Of a stretch of 56,385 nt of DNA, positions 1 through 8,588 are shown piece after piece (position 1 is the first letter of the stretch; every line of letters starts with the position of its first letter). The notes under the pieces were generated by a model. It did not search any database, was not told the origin of the DNA, and was given only the letters and a program-made list of their open reading frames with translations. The translations under genes and the position numbers were made by a program. This DNA is from Candidatus Kapaibacterium sp. (GTDB taxonomy: Bacteria > Bacteroidota > Ignavibacteria > Kapaibacteriales > Kapaibacteriaceae): the NCBI GenBank assembly GCA_022842685.1, contig JALHPC010000002.1:87243-143627 (forward strand), given 5' to 3'.

Positions 1-968
1 AAGCGGCCTGTGATGCGCGTATTGTCTTCGGCTGCAATGATGCGGTAATAGTCGCCTCGGCCTTGCCCGTTGGACGATACGCGCGAGTACTCCGTTGTGA
101 TAAATCGCTTACCCCATGCAGATACTGGAGGTGTCATTTCTACCAAGTGGTCACGACCTTCCAAACGAGAGGCGTTGGGCAGCGCAGTGCGAGCATGGAA
201 TGAAATCAGACCAACTGGTTTCGTTGACGTGATCTCTGATCCGGTCAGGTCGAAACTGTTTCGTGTAGTCCCGTCGCCCATCACCTGATACACCTCGCCG
301 CGCCGCATGTTGATCGTGATAACGTCGCCAATCTGACGATTGCCACGGGTGCGTGCTGTACCTGCGCCTTGTCCACGTAGACGTATTGTCACGTCTGTGT
401 CGTCATCTTTCGCAATGACGCAAAAACCGCCAGCCCACGTGAACCGGTTGTTTTGCTCTGCGAAGTCATAGTAGCTCGTAGAGAGGTACTTTCGCCCCCA
501 TACACTCGTAGGCAAGGCAAGGTAGCCATCTGACGATACGTTCTTCGCGTTGATAACGTAGATCGAAATTGGTGCCGAAGAGGTTACAATGATTCCCTTT
601 GGAATTGTCTGCTCAGACTCAGTAGCCAAGATCTCATAACCCGCAGACAGGGAGAGCACCCCCGCCGCGGTTGTCGACAACGTCACAATTTCTCCGTTTT
701 TAACGGTGAATCGCTTCGTGGCTGTCTCTCCAGCAAATCGAAGATCGACCTGTGCCTCGCGGGCAGATGTGGCAACGTATATCTCAAGGTTGGCAGGGCC
801 TTGGAACTGAGATCCATCGTTGGTCGGAAAGGCCAACACAAACTCCCGCCCTTGGGCGCCGTTGGCGTTCTGCAAGGCATCATAGACCTTACTGGTCTGT
901 GCGACTCCTAGAAGCGGCGATGCTAGTAACGCAAACACTACAACAATTGAGTAGACAACTCGAATCAT
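1..968 (-). CDS. Secreted IgGFc-binding-like protein, 3' part cut by window edge
   Basis: The reverse strand is open from an ATG at 966-968 to the window edge without a stop, giving about 322 N-terminal residues. A Sec signal peptide covers roughly the first 24 residues and ends around GVAQ. The rest closely parallels the next gene (1174-3330): both carry F-P-x-N-D-G-S-Q-F-Q-G-P near the start, then a WAGGFCV strand and the stretch GDGTTRN-x-FDLTGS. This pattern resembles the IgGFc-binding protein N-terminal family, which in this phylum occurs on secreted proteins; the family name comes from recognition by eye. A GGAG ribosome-binding site lies five bases before the ATG. The carboxy end, which might hold a T9SS sorting domain as in its paralog, lies outside the window. 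Function is unknown; a role in surface binding is only inferred. Confidence 0.85.
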   Translation of the reverse strand, partial: MIRVVYSIVVVFALLASPLLGVAQTSKVYDALQNANGAQGREFVLAFPTNDGSQFQGPANLEIYVATSAREAQVDLRFAGETATKRFTVKNGEIVTLSTTAAGVLSLSAGYEILATESEQTIPKGIIVTSSAPISIYVINAKNVSSDGYLALPTSVWGRKYLSTSYYDFAEQNNRFTWAGGFCVIAKDDDTDVTIRLRGQGAGTARTRGNRQIGDVITINMRRGEVYQVMGDGTTRNSFDLTGSEITSTKPVGLISFHARTALPNASRLEGRDHLVEMTPPVSAWGKRFITTEYSRVSSNGQGRGDYYRIIAAEDNTRITGR

Positions 969-991
969 GAAGACTCCATTGAGAACAGTTG

Positions 992-1021
992 ATAATCGAC
1001 GGCTAAAGCCATGCATGTCAA
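992..1021 (-). promoter_or_regulatory. Candidate sigma70-like promoter for the 968 gene
   Basis: On the reverse strand TTGACA (1016-1021) is followed after 18 bases by GATTAT (992-997), 24 bases before the start codon. The -35 is a perfect match and the -10 matches at 4 of 6 positions. It lacks the TAnnTTTG box seen at other genes here. Confidence 0.35.
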
Positions 1022-1146
1022 TAACTTGCATGGATGGCGTTGGCCTAGCGGCGTCCTTACACGCTACGCCACTCAGCTTAGGTGTGCGAACACTCTGGCA
1101 AACCTAACAATCGCATAACAAAAACCCGCCAGTTTGGTTACCCACA

Positions 1147-1161
1147 GCCCCCATTTGGGGC
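1147..1161 (-). terminator. Possible weak terminator after the 1174-3330 gene
   Basis: A GCCCC/GGGGC stem of five base pairs with a five-base loop lies 13 bases past the stop codon of the minus-strand gene. No T-run follows, so termination is uncertain. The gap between the two paralogs (969-1173) holds no gene. Confidence 0.25.
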
Positions 1162-1173
1162 ACGCAATCATCC

Positions 1174-3330
1174 TTAACGGACAAGGGGCACCGGAATGGC
1201 TTGACGGCGACCGTTATTCGTGAACACCAGGATATACAGTCCCGTCGGTACGTTTGTCAGATCCAACTCCATGGTGGCTGTTTCTACGCGTTCGGCGCGA
1301 AGCGCCACTCCGCGAGAGTCGAACAACTGAAGCTGACCACCGTCAGATAGCCCTTCAATGTGTATCCACGACGTTGCCGGCACCGGATAAACCCGCAAGG
1401 CCGACAACTCGGATGCATCGACAGAACTCGTCGTGGTGTCGCGGGCGGCGAACGACACCGTTATGGTGTCGACGTTGCCAGCAAAGTCATACGCAATAAG
1501 GCGAGCAAAGGCGGGCGACGTCGTATCGACTTGTTCGACGGTCACCTCGGCGCGTGTCGACGCGGTGACGCGCGAGAAGTGTCCCAATGCCCCTTGCAGA
1601 GAGACGTTAAAGGAAAGATCCTCGCGGACATAGGCGATTCGAGGGGAACCACCGTTAGCGGCATTAACAGTGGCAAACTGGATAGTGCGCTGCGAGCCAG
1701 ACGGATTCACTGTGTCGATTGTGGAGATAATGCTGGATCCAACTGCATCGGCGCTCAGGTCGGGAAAGCCCGCTGCGGCGGGATAGCCGTACGAGTCGAA
1801 GTTGCCAAAGCCGTAGACGTAGCCCCCAAACCGCAAGCGTCCGTTGGTTGTTATCGTATGCGAGCCACCGTTCTCGATCAATCGAATCGTAACATGCCGT
1901 AGGCGGTACCTGGTGTCGTAAGGAATCGGATTCTCAGCAGCCAAAAGAGCGGGGGACTCGACGTCTAACGTGGAGTTCCAGACCGGTTTTCCGTCGATCT
2001 GGAGTGACTGAAGGTCTTCGATTTCCGTTTCCGGGTGTAGTACATGAATCACCAAGTTGAGGAGGTGAACATTGTAATTGTCAAGAGTCGGTGTTTGAAA
2101 AACGGCCCCTGATAAGAACTGCTCAATAGGTGTGACGTTGATCATGAATGGGTCGTTTTGCGTGTCACCATCCCAACTTGCCGACGTCGAGTACTGCATC
2201 ACAAAGAATGGTTTGTTGCTCTCGAACATCACAACGCCATAAGGAAAGGTGCCTGGAGTAGCACCTGGATAGTAGAAGTCCTGAAACTCACCGGCGTTTA
2301 AACGTCCACTATTGATATTGCCGATGAGATTCTTGGTCATCTTGTCGTAAAATCTACCGGTTACAAGAGTGCTGTCGTAAGCCGCAAGCACTCGATAGTA
2401 ATCACCGCGGCCTAGGCCGTTCAGCCTCTCTCGCGAGTACTCTAGGGTTACATAGCGCTTGCCCCAGGCCGACACTGGCGGCGTCATCTCCGCGAGGTGA
2501 TCGCGGCCTTCCATTGGCCCGGCATTCGGCATCGCTGTGCGGGCGTGGAAGGAGATAAGGCCCACTGGTTTCGTCGATGTGATCACCGAACCCGTCAGAT
2601 CGAACATGTTGCGCGTTGTCCCGTCGCCCATCACTTGATACACTTCGCCGCGCTGCAGAGTGACTGTGAATTCGTCACCAATCCTCCGCCCACCGCGTGT
2701 TGTGGCCAATCCGCCACCAGTTCCGCGTAATCGCATCGTGACTTCTGTGTCATCATCTTTCGCGACTACGCAAAACCCACCGGCCCACGTATTACGATTG
2801 TTCTTCTCGTTGAAGTCGTAGTAGGTCGTTGCTAGATACAATGTATCCCAATGATGTGTTGGTATCGCAGTATATCCATCCGATGATACTGCCTTCGCGT
2901 TCATCACATGGACCGCAATAGGGGCGGTCGACGTAATCGTGATCCCCTTCTCCATGACCTTCTCGGAGTCGTCAGGCAGAATCTCGATTGCCGCTGGCAG
3001 CGAAGCTACTCCAGTCTTGTTCGTTGCGAGGGTCACACTTTCGCCTCTACTAATGGTAAGTCGCTGCACAGCAGAACTACTGCCAACCCGAACGTCCACC
3101 GTAGCGCTAGCCAACGGCGAAGTGATGTAAATCTCCAGGTTGGCCGGACCCTGAAACTGTGATCCGTCGTTGATCGGGAACGCCACAACAAACTCGGTCC
3201 CAAGCAACGAAATGGCTGGATTCACTGCGCCATCCCCCTGCGCTTGTGCAGTAGAGCCAAACATAACTGTCACAACAAATGCCACAATCAGCGGTGTGAC
3301 AAGAGGGCGCGTGAAGAAGGACGATTTCAT
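1174..3330 (-). CDS. Secreted IgGFc-binding-like protein with T9SS-type sorting domain
   Basis: This encodes 718 residues. The chosen ATG at 3328-3330 has GGAG six bases upstream and opens a clear signal peptide (MKSSFFTRPL..., ending near AQAQ); an in-frame ATG nine codons earlier lacks these features. The main body, about residues 40-530, is the paralogous domain shared with the 968 gene and resembles the IgGFc-binding N-terminal family. It is followed by a short beta-rich domain (about 530-640) with a DFAGN-type strand. The last 75 or so residues look like a T9SS type A sorting domain: VYPVP near its start, then DSRG, and PTGLYILVF close to the end. Known T9SS cargo is exported across the outer membrane and attached or released. 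Protein binding at the surface is inferred, not shown. Confidence 0.85.
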   Translation of the reverse strand: MKSSFFTRPLVTPLIVAFVVTVMFGSTAQAQGDGAVNPAISLLGTEFVVAFPINDGSQFQGPANLEIYITSPLASATVDVRVGSSSAVQRLTISRGESVTLATNKTGVASLPAAIEILPDDSEKVMEKGITITSTAPIAVHVMNAKAVSSDGYTAIPTHHWDTLYLATTYYDFNEKNNRNTWAGGFCVVAKDDDTEVTMRLRGTGGGLATTRGGRRIGDEFTVTLQRGEVYQVMGDGTTRNMFDLTGSVITSTKPVGLISFHARTAMPNAGPMEGRDHLAEMTPPVSAWGKRYVTLEYSRERLNGLGRGDYYRVLAAYDSTLVTGRFYDKMTKNLIGNINSGRLNAGEFQDFYYPGATPGTFPYGVVMFESNKPFFVMQYSTSASWDGDTQNDPFMINVTPIEQFLSGAVFQTPTLDNYNVHLLNLVIHVLHPETEIEDLQSLQIDGKPVWNSTLDVESPALLAAENPIPYDTRYRLRHVTIRLIENGGSHTITTNGRLRFGGYVYGFGNFDSYGYPAAAGFPDLSADAVGSSIISTIDTVNPSGSQRTIQFATVNAANGGSPRIAYVREDLSFNVSLQGALGHFSRVTASTRAEVTVEQVDTTSPAFARLIAYDFAGNVDTITVSFAARDTTTSSVDASELSALRVYPVPATSWIHIEGLSDGGQLQLFDSRGVALRAERVETATMELDLTNVPTGLYILVFTNNGRRQAIPVPLVR

Positions 3331-3423
3331 GGATGTCTCCAGCTGTATGGTGCTCACGTTTGGTTAGGCAATATACCAATCGCATCAAAACACATGACGT
3401 GGGTAGAGCTTCAGGCAAATTCG

Positions 3424-3431
3424 TAGTTTTG
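3424..3431 (+). promoter_or_regulatory. TAnnTTTG -7 box before transketolase genes
   Basis: TAGTTTTG matches the Bacteroidota -7 consensus and lies 32 bases before the ATG at 3464. A clear -33 TTG at the usual distance is not visible. Confidence 0.45.
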
Positions 3432-3463
3432 CCGCTCTTCCGCCATCCATTCGCATTCTGTCC

Positions 3464-4363
3464 ATGGACATAGCAACCAAACAGTCGCTCGACTTCAACA
3501 CCACGACGTTCACCAACGAACGGCGCGAGCCCGCTGCCTTCGCCGCCATCGCGAACGAGATCCGCCGAGATATCGTTCGCATGCTCGTTCGCGCAGGCTC
3601 TGGCCACTCCGGTGGGCCGCTTGGCTCGGCCGATATTTTTGCCGTTCTATACTTCAGCGGTGTAATGCGCTATAAGCCCGACAACATGCAGTGGCCCGAC
3701 CGCGACCGCTTTGTCCTGTCGGCCGGTCACATGGCTCCGGTAATGTATGCTGCTCTAGCCAATGCCGGTTGTTATCCTAAGGACGAGCAGGCAACGCTTC
3801 GCAAGTATAACACGCGCCTACAAGGGCACCCCGGCCGCGATATGCACCTTCCTGGTGTCGAAACATCATCCGGCTCGCTCGGCCAAGGCATCTCCATCGC
3901 CGTTGGTATGGCCATGGCCGACAAGCTCCTCGACCGCACCGATAAGCGAGTCTTCTGCCTTACCGGCGACGGCGAGTTGCAAGAAGGCTCGGTCTGGGAG
4001 GCAGCCATGTCGGCGTCGCATTTCAAGCTCGACAACTTCTGCTGGCTCATCGACAACAACGACTGTCAAATCGACGGTCGTGTGCCCGACGTCATGAACG
4101 TCTATCCCATCGTCGACAAATGCCAGTCGTTCGGCTTCGATACCATCGTTGTTGATGGCCACGACTATGCCGACCTGCTCCGTGGCTTCGATCAGTTCCT
4201 TGCCAATCAGGCAGGGGGCACCGGTAAGCCCACAGCCATTATTGCCAGAACCTACATGGGACATGGCGTGTCGTTTATGAACGACAAATTCGAATGGCAT
4301 GGCAAACCTCCAACACAGGAACAAGCCATCGCCGCCTTGGAAGAACTTGCTCAGCACCCTTGA
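3464..4363 (+). CDS. Transketolase, N-terminal (thiamine-pyrophosphate-binding) subunit
   Basis: This 299-residue protein is the first half of a split transketolase, which moves two-carbon units between sugar phosphates in the non-oxidative pentose phosphate pathway of the cytoplasm. Visible family features are GSGHSGGPLGSAD (about residues 45-57), LSAGHMAPVMYA, the substrate-loop HPGRD, SSGSLGQGISIAVGMA, and the TPP/metal-binding motif GDGELQEGSVWEA (near 168-180) followed by the expected asparagines. Its length fits the N-terminal family of split enzymes. The C-terminal half starts 11 bases downstream, so the two are cotranscribed and probably form one heteromeric enzyme. Single-chain transketolase is absent here. 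Split transketolases are common in archaea and several bacterial phyla, so this is normal gene structure and not a frameshift. Confidence 0.95.
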   Translation: MDIATKQSLDFNTTTFTNERREPAAFAAIANEIRRDIVRMLVRAGSGHSGGPLGSADIFAVLYFSGVMRYKPDNMQWPDRDRFVLSAGHMAPVMYAALANAGCYPKDEQATLRKYNTRLQGHPGRDMHLPGVETSSGSLGQGISIAVGMAMADKLLDRTDKRVFCLTGDGELQEGSVWEAAMSASHFKLDNFCWLIDNNDCQIDGRVPDVMNVYPIVDKCQSFGFDTIVVDGHDYADLLRGFDQFLANQAGGTGKPTAIIARTYMGHGVSFMNDKFEWHGKPPTQEQAIAALEELAQHP

Positions 4364-4374
4364 TTACCGACACC

Positions 4375-5379
4375 ATGACCCCTCAACTTCTCGGACAAAA
4401 ACCCACGCGCCATGGCTTTGGCGAAGGCCTCGTCACTCTTGGCGAACGCCATAGCAACGTCGTCGTCCTTGGCGGCGACATCACCGGATCGGTGCTCACG
4501 TCCATGTTCAAGGACAAGTTTCCCGACCGCTTTTTCTCCATCGGTATTGCCGAGCAGAACGCCACGACGATTGCCACCGGCCTTGCCCTTAGCGGCAAGA
4601 TCCCGTTTTTCGCGTCGTACGGAGCGTTCTGTGCGTTGCGCAATGCCGACCAGCTTCGCATCTCTGTTGCCTACAACGAAGCGAACGTAAAAATCGGTGG
4701 CGGGCATGCTGGCATCTCGGTTGGTCCCGACGGTGCAACCCACCAAGTCCTCGAAGAGATTGCGTTCCTGCGCACCCTGCCGCACATGACCCTCATTGTG
4801 CCGGCAGACTTCGAAGAGGCCCGTAAGGCCACCATCGCCATGGGTGAAATGGTTGGTCCAGCCTACATCCGCTTCGGTCGTTCGCCTGTGCCAATGTTCA
4901 ACACGGCAGATTCGCCATTCGAGCTCGGCAAGGCCATCCAACTTACCGACGGATCAGACGTTGCCCTCATCGCCTGCGGCAGCATGGTGTGGGAGTGCAT
5001 ACGCGCCGCCGAAGAACTTGCCAAGAAGGGCATCAAGGCTCGCGTTATCAACGTGCACACGATCAAGCCGTTCGACGTAGCCACCGTTACTGCAGCAGCC
5101 CGCGAGTGTGGCGCAATTGTTACTGCCGAAGAACATCAAGTTCATGCAGGCCTTGGTGGTGCCGTTGCCGAAGTCACGGCAAAGAACGCTCCAGTGCCTA
5201 TCGAGTTTGTCGGAGTCAAAGATTCCTTCGGCGGCTCCGGCGAACCCGAAGAGCTTATGGAATACTTTGGCCTCACATGGAAGGAAGTATATGCGTCGGC
5301 ACTCGTGGCAATGGACCGGCGCGACAAAGGCTCGTCGGGCACACGTGCCGTACGCGACGTTCCGCAATACACTGCCTAA
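4375..5379 (+). CDS. Transketolase, C-terminal (pyrimidine-binding) subunit
   Basis: This 334-residue protein is the second half of the split transketolase. The ATG at 4375 was chosen because the frame upstream of it overlaps the N-terminal subunit and lacks homology. The pyrimidine domain contains the catalytic-type motif GIAEQNATTIATGLA (about residues 63-77), with the glutamate that activates thiamine pyrophosphate, and then the loop GGGHAGISVGPDGATHQ. The transketolase C-terminal domain follows, with ADFEEA, IRFGR and TAEEHQ. The C-terminal tail of about 20 residues (ending in RDVPQYTA) is not conserved. It is paired with the gene just upstream and should work only as a complex with it. 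Confidence 0.95.
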   Translation: MTPQLLGQKPTRHGFGEGLVTLGERHSNVVVLGGDITGSVLTSMFKDKFPDRFFSIGIAEQNATTIATGLALSGKIPFFASYGAFCALRNADQLRISVAYNEANVKIGGGHAGISVGPDGATHQVLEEIAFLRTLPHMTLIVPADFEEARKATIAMGEMVGPAYIRFGRSPVPMFNTADSPFELGKAIQLTDGSDVALIACGSMVWECIRAAEELAKKGIKARVINVHTIKPFDVATVTAAARECGAIVTAEEHQVHAGLGGAVAEVTAKNAPVPIEFVGVKDSFGGSGEPEELMEYFGLTWKEVYASALVAMDRRDKGSSGTRAVRDVPQYTA

Positions 5380-5410
5380 ACCGGTTTCACCATAACACAG
5401 CACTTCACGG

Positions 5411-5432
5411 CGCCGGTCCACTGTGGCCGGCG
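5411..5432 (+). terminator. Stem-loop between transketolase and the cca-like gene
   Basis: CGCCGG (5411-5416) pairs with CCGGCG (5427-5432), with a further CCA/TGG inside. It follows the transketolase stop by about 30 bases and precedes the next ATG by 10. It has no T-run, so it may only reduce read-through. Confidence 0.35.
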
Positions 5433-5442
5433 TCCTTCGTTC

Positions 5443-6882
5443 ATGGCCAGTATCGTTGTTATAGACCATCCAATCATCCTACGTATCGCTGCCCTTGCTG
5501 TCGATAAAGGGGCATCGGCATATGTCGTTGGTGGCTACGTGCGAGATGCCCTGATGGGCAGGGCAAGGAGTGACGTCGATATCACCATCGTAGGCGACGC
5601 CGTCGATTTTGCCCGTCAGGTTGCCAACCTGTTCAACTCCAAAGCCGTCGTTTACGAACGCTTCGGCACTGCCATGGTGCCTATCGGCGACATGCACGTC
5701 GAGTTCGTTGGCACCCGACGCGAAGAGTATCACGCCAATTCGCGCAAGCCCGTAGTAACCATGGGCACGCTCGACGACGACCTACGCCGCCGTGACTTCA
5801 CGGTTAACGCCATGGCAGCCTCGCTTGCGCCGGAAACATTGGGTCACGTGGTCGACCTCTTCGGAGGGCAAGCCGACCTTGCCGACGGCGTTCTTCGCAC
5901 TCCGCTCGATCCGGTGATCACCATGAGCGACGACCCCTTGCGTATGATGCGAGCTGCTCGCTTCGCGGCCCAACTGGGCTTTCGTATTGACGCGGATACA
6001 GAGCGGGCGATCACTGACATGGCCGACCGTATCGGCATTATCTCGCAAGAGCGTATCACCGACGAGTTTCTGAAAATCCTCGGTGCCCCCTTGCCAAGTA
6101 TAGGGTTGAAGGTGCTGTTTCAGACCGGACTCCTCAAGCATATTCTGCCCGAAGTACATGCCTTGGCTGGCGTCGACCTTGTGGCAGTGGGGAATAGGGA
6201 GTACCGACACAAGGATGTCTTCCTACATACGCTTCAAGTTGTCGACAACGTAGCGAAGGTAAGCAATAACGTCTGGTTGCGCCTTGCAACGCTTATGCAC
6301 GATGTTGCCAAGCCGAAAACAAAGAGATTTGTGGAGGGTACTGGCTGGACGTTTCACGGTCATGAGGACGTGGGGGCGCGTTGGCAGGAGAAGATCTTTC
6401 GGCGAATGAAGTTGCCGATGGATCACCTCGACTATGTGCAGCGACTAGTGCGACTGCACCAGCGACCGATGATGTTGGTCGACGAAGGCGTTACAGACTC
6501 GGCAATACGGCGTTTGGCCGTTGCCGCCGGCGAAGCGCTCGACGACTTGTTTGTGCTATGCAAGGCCGATGTTACGACTAAAAATCCGCGCCTGGCTGAG
6601 CGTTATACACGCAACTACGATGTGGTAAAGGCCAAGGTTGATGCCGTTGCCGAACGCGACCAGCTTCGTAGTTTCCAGTCGCCATTACGAGGCGAGGAAA
6701 TTATGTCTATCACCGGTCTGCCGCCGTCACGCACCATCGGCTACATAAAATGGATGATTGAAGAGGCCATTCTTGAGGGTGATATTCCAAACGATGTCAC
6801 TGCGGCTAAAAACTATATGTTGGCAAATGTCGACCAATGGGTAGCTCAGGCAGAAACTGCACATTTTCAACGAAGGGGATGA
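5443..6882 (+). CDS. tRNA nucleotidyltransferase (CCA-adding/poly(A) polymerase family) with HD domain
   Basis: This 479-residue cytoplasmic enzyme belongs to the class II tRNA nucleotidyltransferase/poly(A) polymerase family. The nucleotidyltransferase head has VVGGYVRDALMG (about residues 28-39) and the metal-binding DVDIT (about 45-49), then RRRDFTVNAMA near 110. The RNA-binding neck follows (LRMMRAARFAAQLGF, about 166-180). An HD domain with LMHDVAKPK near residue 284 and FHGHEDVGA follows, and the C-terminal portion has LRGEEIM. In cells this family adds or repairs the CCA end of tRNA; a poly(A) polymerase role cannot be excluded from sequence alone, and because of that no gene symbol is given. 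The downstream gene begins four bases after the stop. Confidence 0.9.
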   Translation: MASIVVIDHPIILRIAALAVDKGASAYVVGGYVRDALMGRARSDVDITIVGDAVDFARQVANLFNSKAVVYERFGTAMVPIGDMHVEFVGTRREEYHANSRKPVVTMGTLDDDLRRRDFTVNAMAASLAPETLGHVVDLFGGQADLADGVLRTPLDPVITMSDDPLRMMRAARFAAQLGFRIDADTERAITDMADRIGIISQERITDEFLKILGAPLPSIGLKVLFQTGLLKHILPEVHALAGVDLVAVGNREYRHKDVFLHTLQVVDNVAKVSNNVWLRLATLMHDVAKPKTKRFVEGTGWTFHGHEDVGARWQEKIFRRMKLPMDHLDYVQRLVRLHQRPMMLVDEGVTDSAIRRLAVAAGEALDDLFVLCKADVTTKNPRLAERYTRNYDVVKAKVDAVAERDQLRSFQSPLRGEEIMSITGLPPSRTIGYIKWMIEEAILEGDIPNDVTAAKNYMLANVDQWVAQAETAHFQRRG

Positions 6883-6886
6883 GCAT

Positions 6887-7843
6887 ATGCGCATAGTATT
6901 TACGCGGTTGATGATTATTGGTGCAATTGTCTTCAGTTTCACTCAAAGTGTCGCTGCACAATTGTTTGTTCAGACGTTTGGCGATCGTTCTCATCCTGCG
7001 GTTGTTTTCCTGCATGGTGGCCCCGGATATAATTCAGCTTCATTTGAATTTGCGGTTGCGCAGGATTTAGCCAATCGAGGGCTCTTTGTAGTGTGCTTCG
7101 ACCAGCGAGGATGTGGTCGGAGTCAGTCTATTGGTGGCAGGTATACCTTTCAAGAGGCGACATCTGACATTGACAGTATTCTTACGTCGCTGTCAATTTC
7201 TCGCGCCGCGTTTATTGCGCATTCGTTTGGTGGAGTCGTTGCCATGCAATATGCTGCAGCAAAACCGCAACACGTCTCGGCCATCGTGTTTGTCGGTGCC
7301 CCTTTTAACATGGGCGAAATGTTGAGGGTGGTACAGAACAACTGCTTGCAGCGATTTCAGCAGCGGCAGGACAGCGCCTCTATTCGCACACTGCGCACGG
7401 TTGCTGCAATGGATTCATCGAGTATTATGTACAGCTCCAGTACATTTATGCTGGCAATGAAGGCGGGCTGCTATAACGTTCCCATGCCCACAGCAGAAGC
7501 TAATGAAGTAAAGGCCGTGTTAAGAGCACATCCGAGTGCCAAGCAGTGGATGTCGAATATGACGATGCCTCCTGTGGCGGGTTTTTTGAACAATGAGCGG
7601 TACACTACGACAGATTACACGGCATTGGCGAAGACCATACGGCCTACCGTTCCCATGATTGGTTTATATGGAGAACATGATGGACTATTTGATGTGGCGT
7701 CGATTCGAAGAATCGCTGACGTGATTGGTGCTGATCGTGTTGAGACCGTTCCTATGGCTTCGCATTCAGTGTTCCTCGACCAGAAGTCGTGGTTCATCGA
7801 CAAGGTAGCTACGTTTGTCACTACACTGCCATCACGCCCATGA
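6887..7843 (+). CDS. Secreted alpha/beta hydrolase, proline iminopeptidase-like
   Basis: This encodes 318 residues. A signal peptide of about 25 residues (ending SVAAQ) suggests export to the periplasm or beyond. The alpha/beta-hydrolase core shows the oxyanion-hole motif HGGPG near residue 43, FDQRGCGRS near 72, the nucleophile elbow AHSFGG near 110 (catalytic Ser about 112), GEHDGLFD near 262 as the acid region, and MASHSVF near 290 carrying the catalytic His. HGGPG plus DQRGxGRS is typical of prolyl aminopeptidases and related hydrolases, but the elbow AHSFGG differs from the usual GGSWG, so the substrate is uncertain. The stop overlaps the ATG of the next gene (ATGA), pointing to translational coupling. 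Confidence 0.85.
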   Translation: MRIVFTRLMIIGAIVFSFTQSVAAQLFVQTFGDRSHPAVVFLHGGPGYNSASFEFAVAQDLANRGLFVVCFDQRGCGRSQSIGGRYTFQEATSDIDSILTSLSISRAAFIAHSFGGVVAMQYAAAKPQHVSAIVFVGAPFNMGEMLRVVQNNCLQRFQQRQDSASIRTLRTVAAMDSSSIMYSSSTFMLAMKAGCYNVPMPTAEANEVKAVLRAHPSAKQWMSNMTMPPVAGFLNNERYTTTDYTALAKTIRPTVPMIGLYGEHDGLFDVASIRRIADVIGADRVETVPMASHSVFLDQKSWFIDKVATFVTTLPSRP

Positions 7844-8388
7844 ATATCGTTCCTGCCGAAGGCGGCTTAATATTACCTTACATGGGCATCACACCGACTA
7901 TTCACGATTCGGTGTTCGTTGCCCAAGGCGCTGTCATTCTTGGCGATGTTGAGATTGGTGCCGACAGTTCAGTGTGGTTTAATGTGGTAATTCGCGGAGA
8001 CGTGCACTGGATTCGCATTGGTGAGCGCACCAACGTGCAAGACCTAGCCATGCTGCATTGCACGTACAAGAAGAACCCACTTTCGATTGGTAACGACGTA
8101 ACCATCGGTCACCACGCAATGCTACATGGGTGCACGATCGGAAATAGTGTTCTTGTTGGCATGAACGCTACAGTGTTGGACCGTGCCGTTGTTGAAGACT
8201 ACAGCATGATCGCTGCCGGTAGTGTTGTCCGCGAGGGCTTCGTCGTCCCCGAAGGACACCTTGTAGCCGGTGTGCCAGCCAAAGTCGTACGCCCGATAAC
8301 CAACGAAGAGCGCGCCTTTCTCGATCTAAGCGCTCGCAACTACATGTTCTATGTTTCAACCTACCGCAATCCACCAACAACGCCATGA
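7840..8388 (+). CDS. Gamma-class carbonic anhydrase-like hexapeptide-repeat protein
   Basis: This 182-residue protein is a left-handed beta-helix of the gamma carbonic anhydrase/YrdA/PaaY group. The ATG at 7840 was chosen because it overlaps the upstream stop and is followed by the conserved start of the family (a longer frame from 7789 has no support). Repeats of the type I-G-x-x-[ST]-V/T-[IV] run through about residues 20-140. Three potential zinc-binding histidines are visible: one in MLHCTYK near residue 71 and two in GHHAMLHG near 90-96. The usual reaction is hydration of carbon dioxide, but many members have no proven activity. It overlaps the next gene by four bases (ATGA). Confidence 0.9.
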   Translation: MNIVPAEGGLILPYMGITPTIHDSVFVAQGAVILGDVEIGADSSVWFNVVIRGDVHWIRIGERTNVQDLAMLHCTYKKNPLSIGNDVTIGHHAMLHGCTIGNSVLVGMNATVLDRAVVEDYSMIAAGSVVREGFVVPEGHLVAGVPAKVVRPITNEERAFLDLSARNYMFYVSTYRNPPTTP

Positions 8389-8588
8389 CTCGTAAACGAA
8401 CTTCACTAACTGGTGCACTTGTCACCATTCTCGTATCATGCTGCCTTGGGGCACTACTAATGATTGGTGCAGGCCTCGTTATTGGCAACTTCTGGTACTA
8501 CGTCGCTGCTGTAATCTTCTTCCTAGCAGGGGGCATCGGCTTCGTCGTTGTGCGCAAGCTCGACCAAAAGATCAACGGCCCACGATGA
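8385..8588 (+). CDS. Small two-helix membrane protein, unknown
   Basis: This 67-residue protein has a positive N-terminus (MTRKRTS), two hydrophobic segments (about residues 9-30 and 35-54) and a charged C-terminus. It has ATGA overlaps at both ends, with the carbonic anhydrase-like gene upstream and the Memo gene downstream, so it is very likely translated. It resembles no family that can be named by eye. An accessory membrane role for one of its neighbours is only a guess. Confidence 0.75.
   Translation: MTRKRTSLTGALVTILVSCCLGALLMIGAGLVIGNFWYYVAAVIFFLAGGIGFVVVRKLDQKINGPR

Noticed and set aside
4294..4374. Upstream extension of the transketolase C-terminal subunit
   Set aside because: The extra 27 codons overlap the N-terminal subunit gene in another frame and show no family similarity.
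3464..5379. Frameshifted single transketolase gene
   Set aside because: Both parts have complete domains, separate start codons and a clean intergenic gap; split transketolases are well known.
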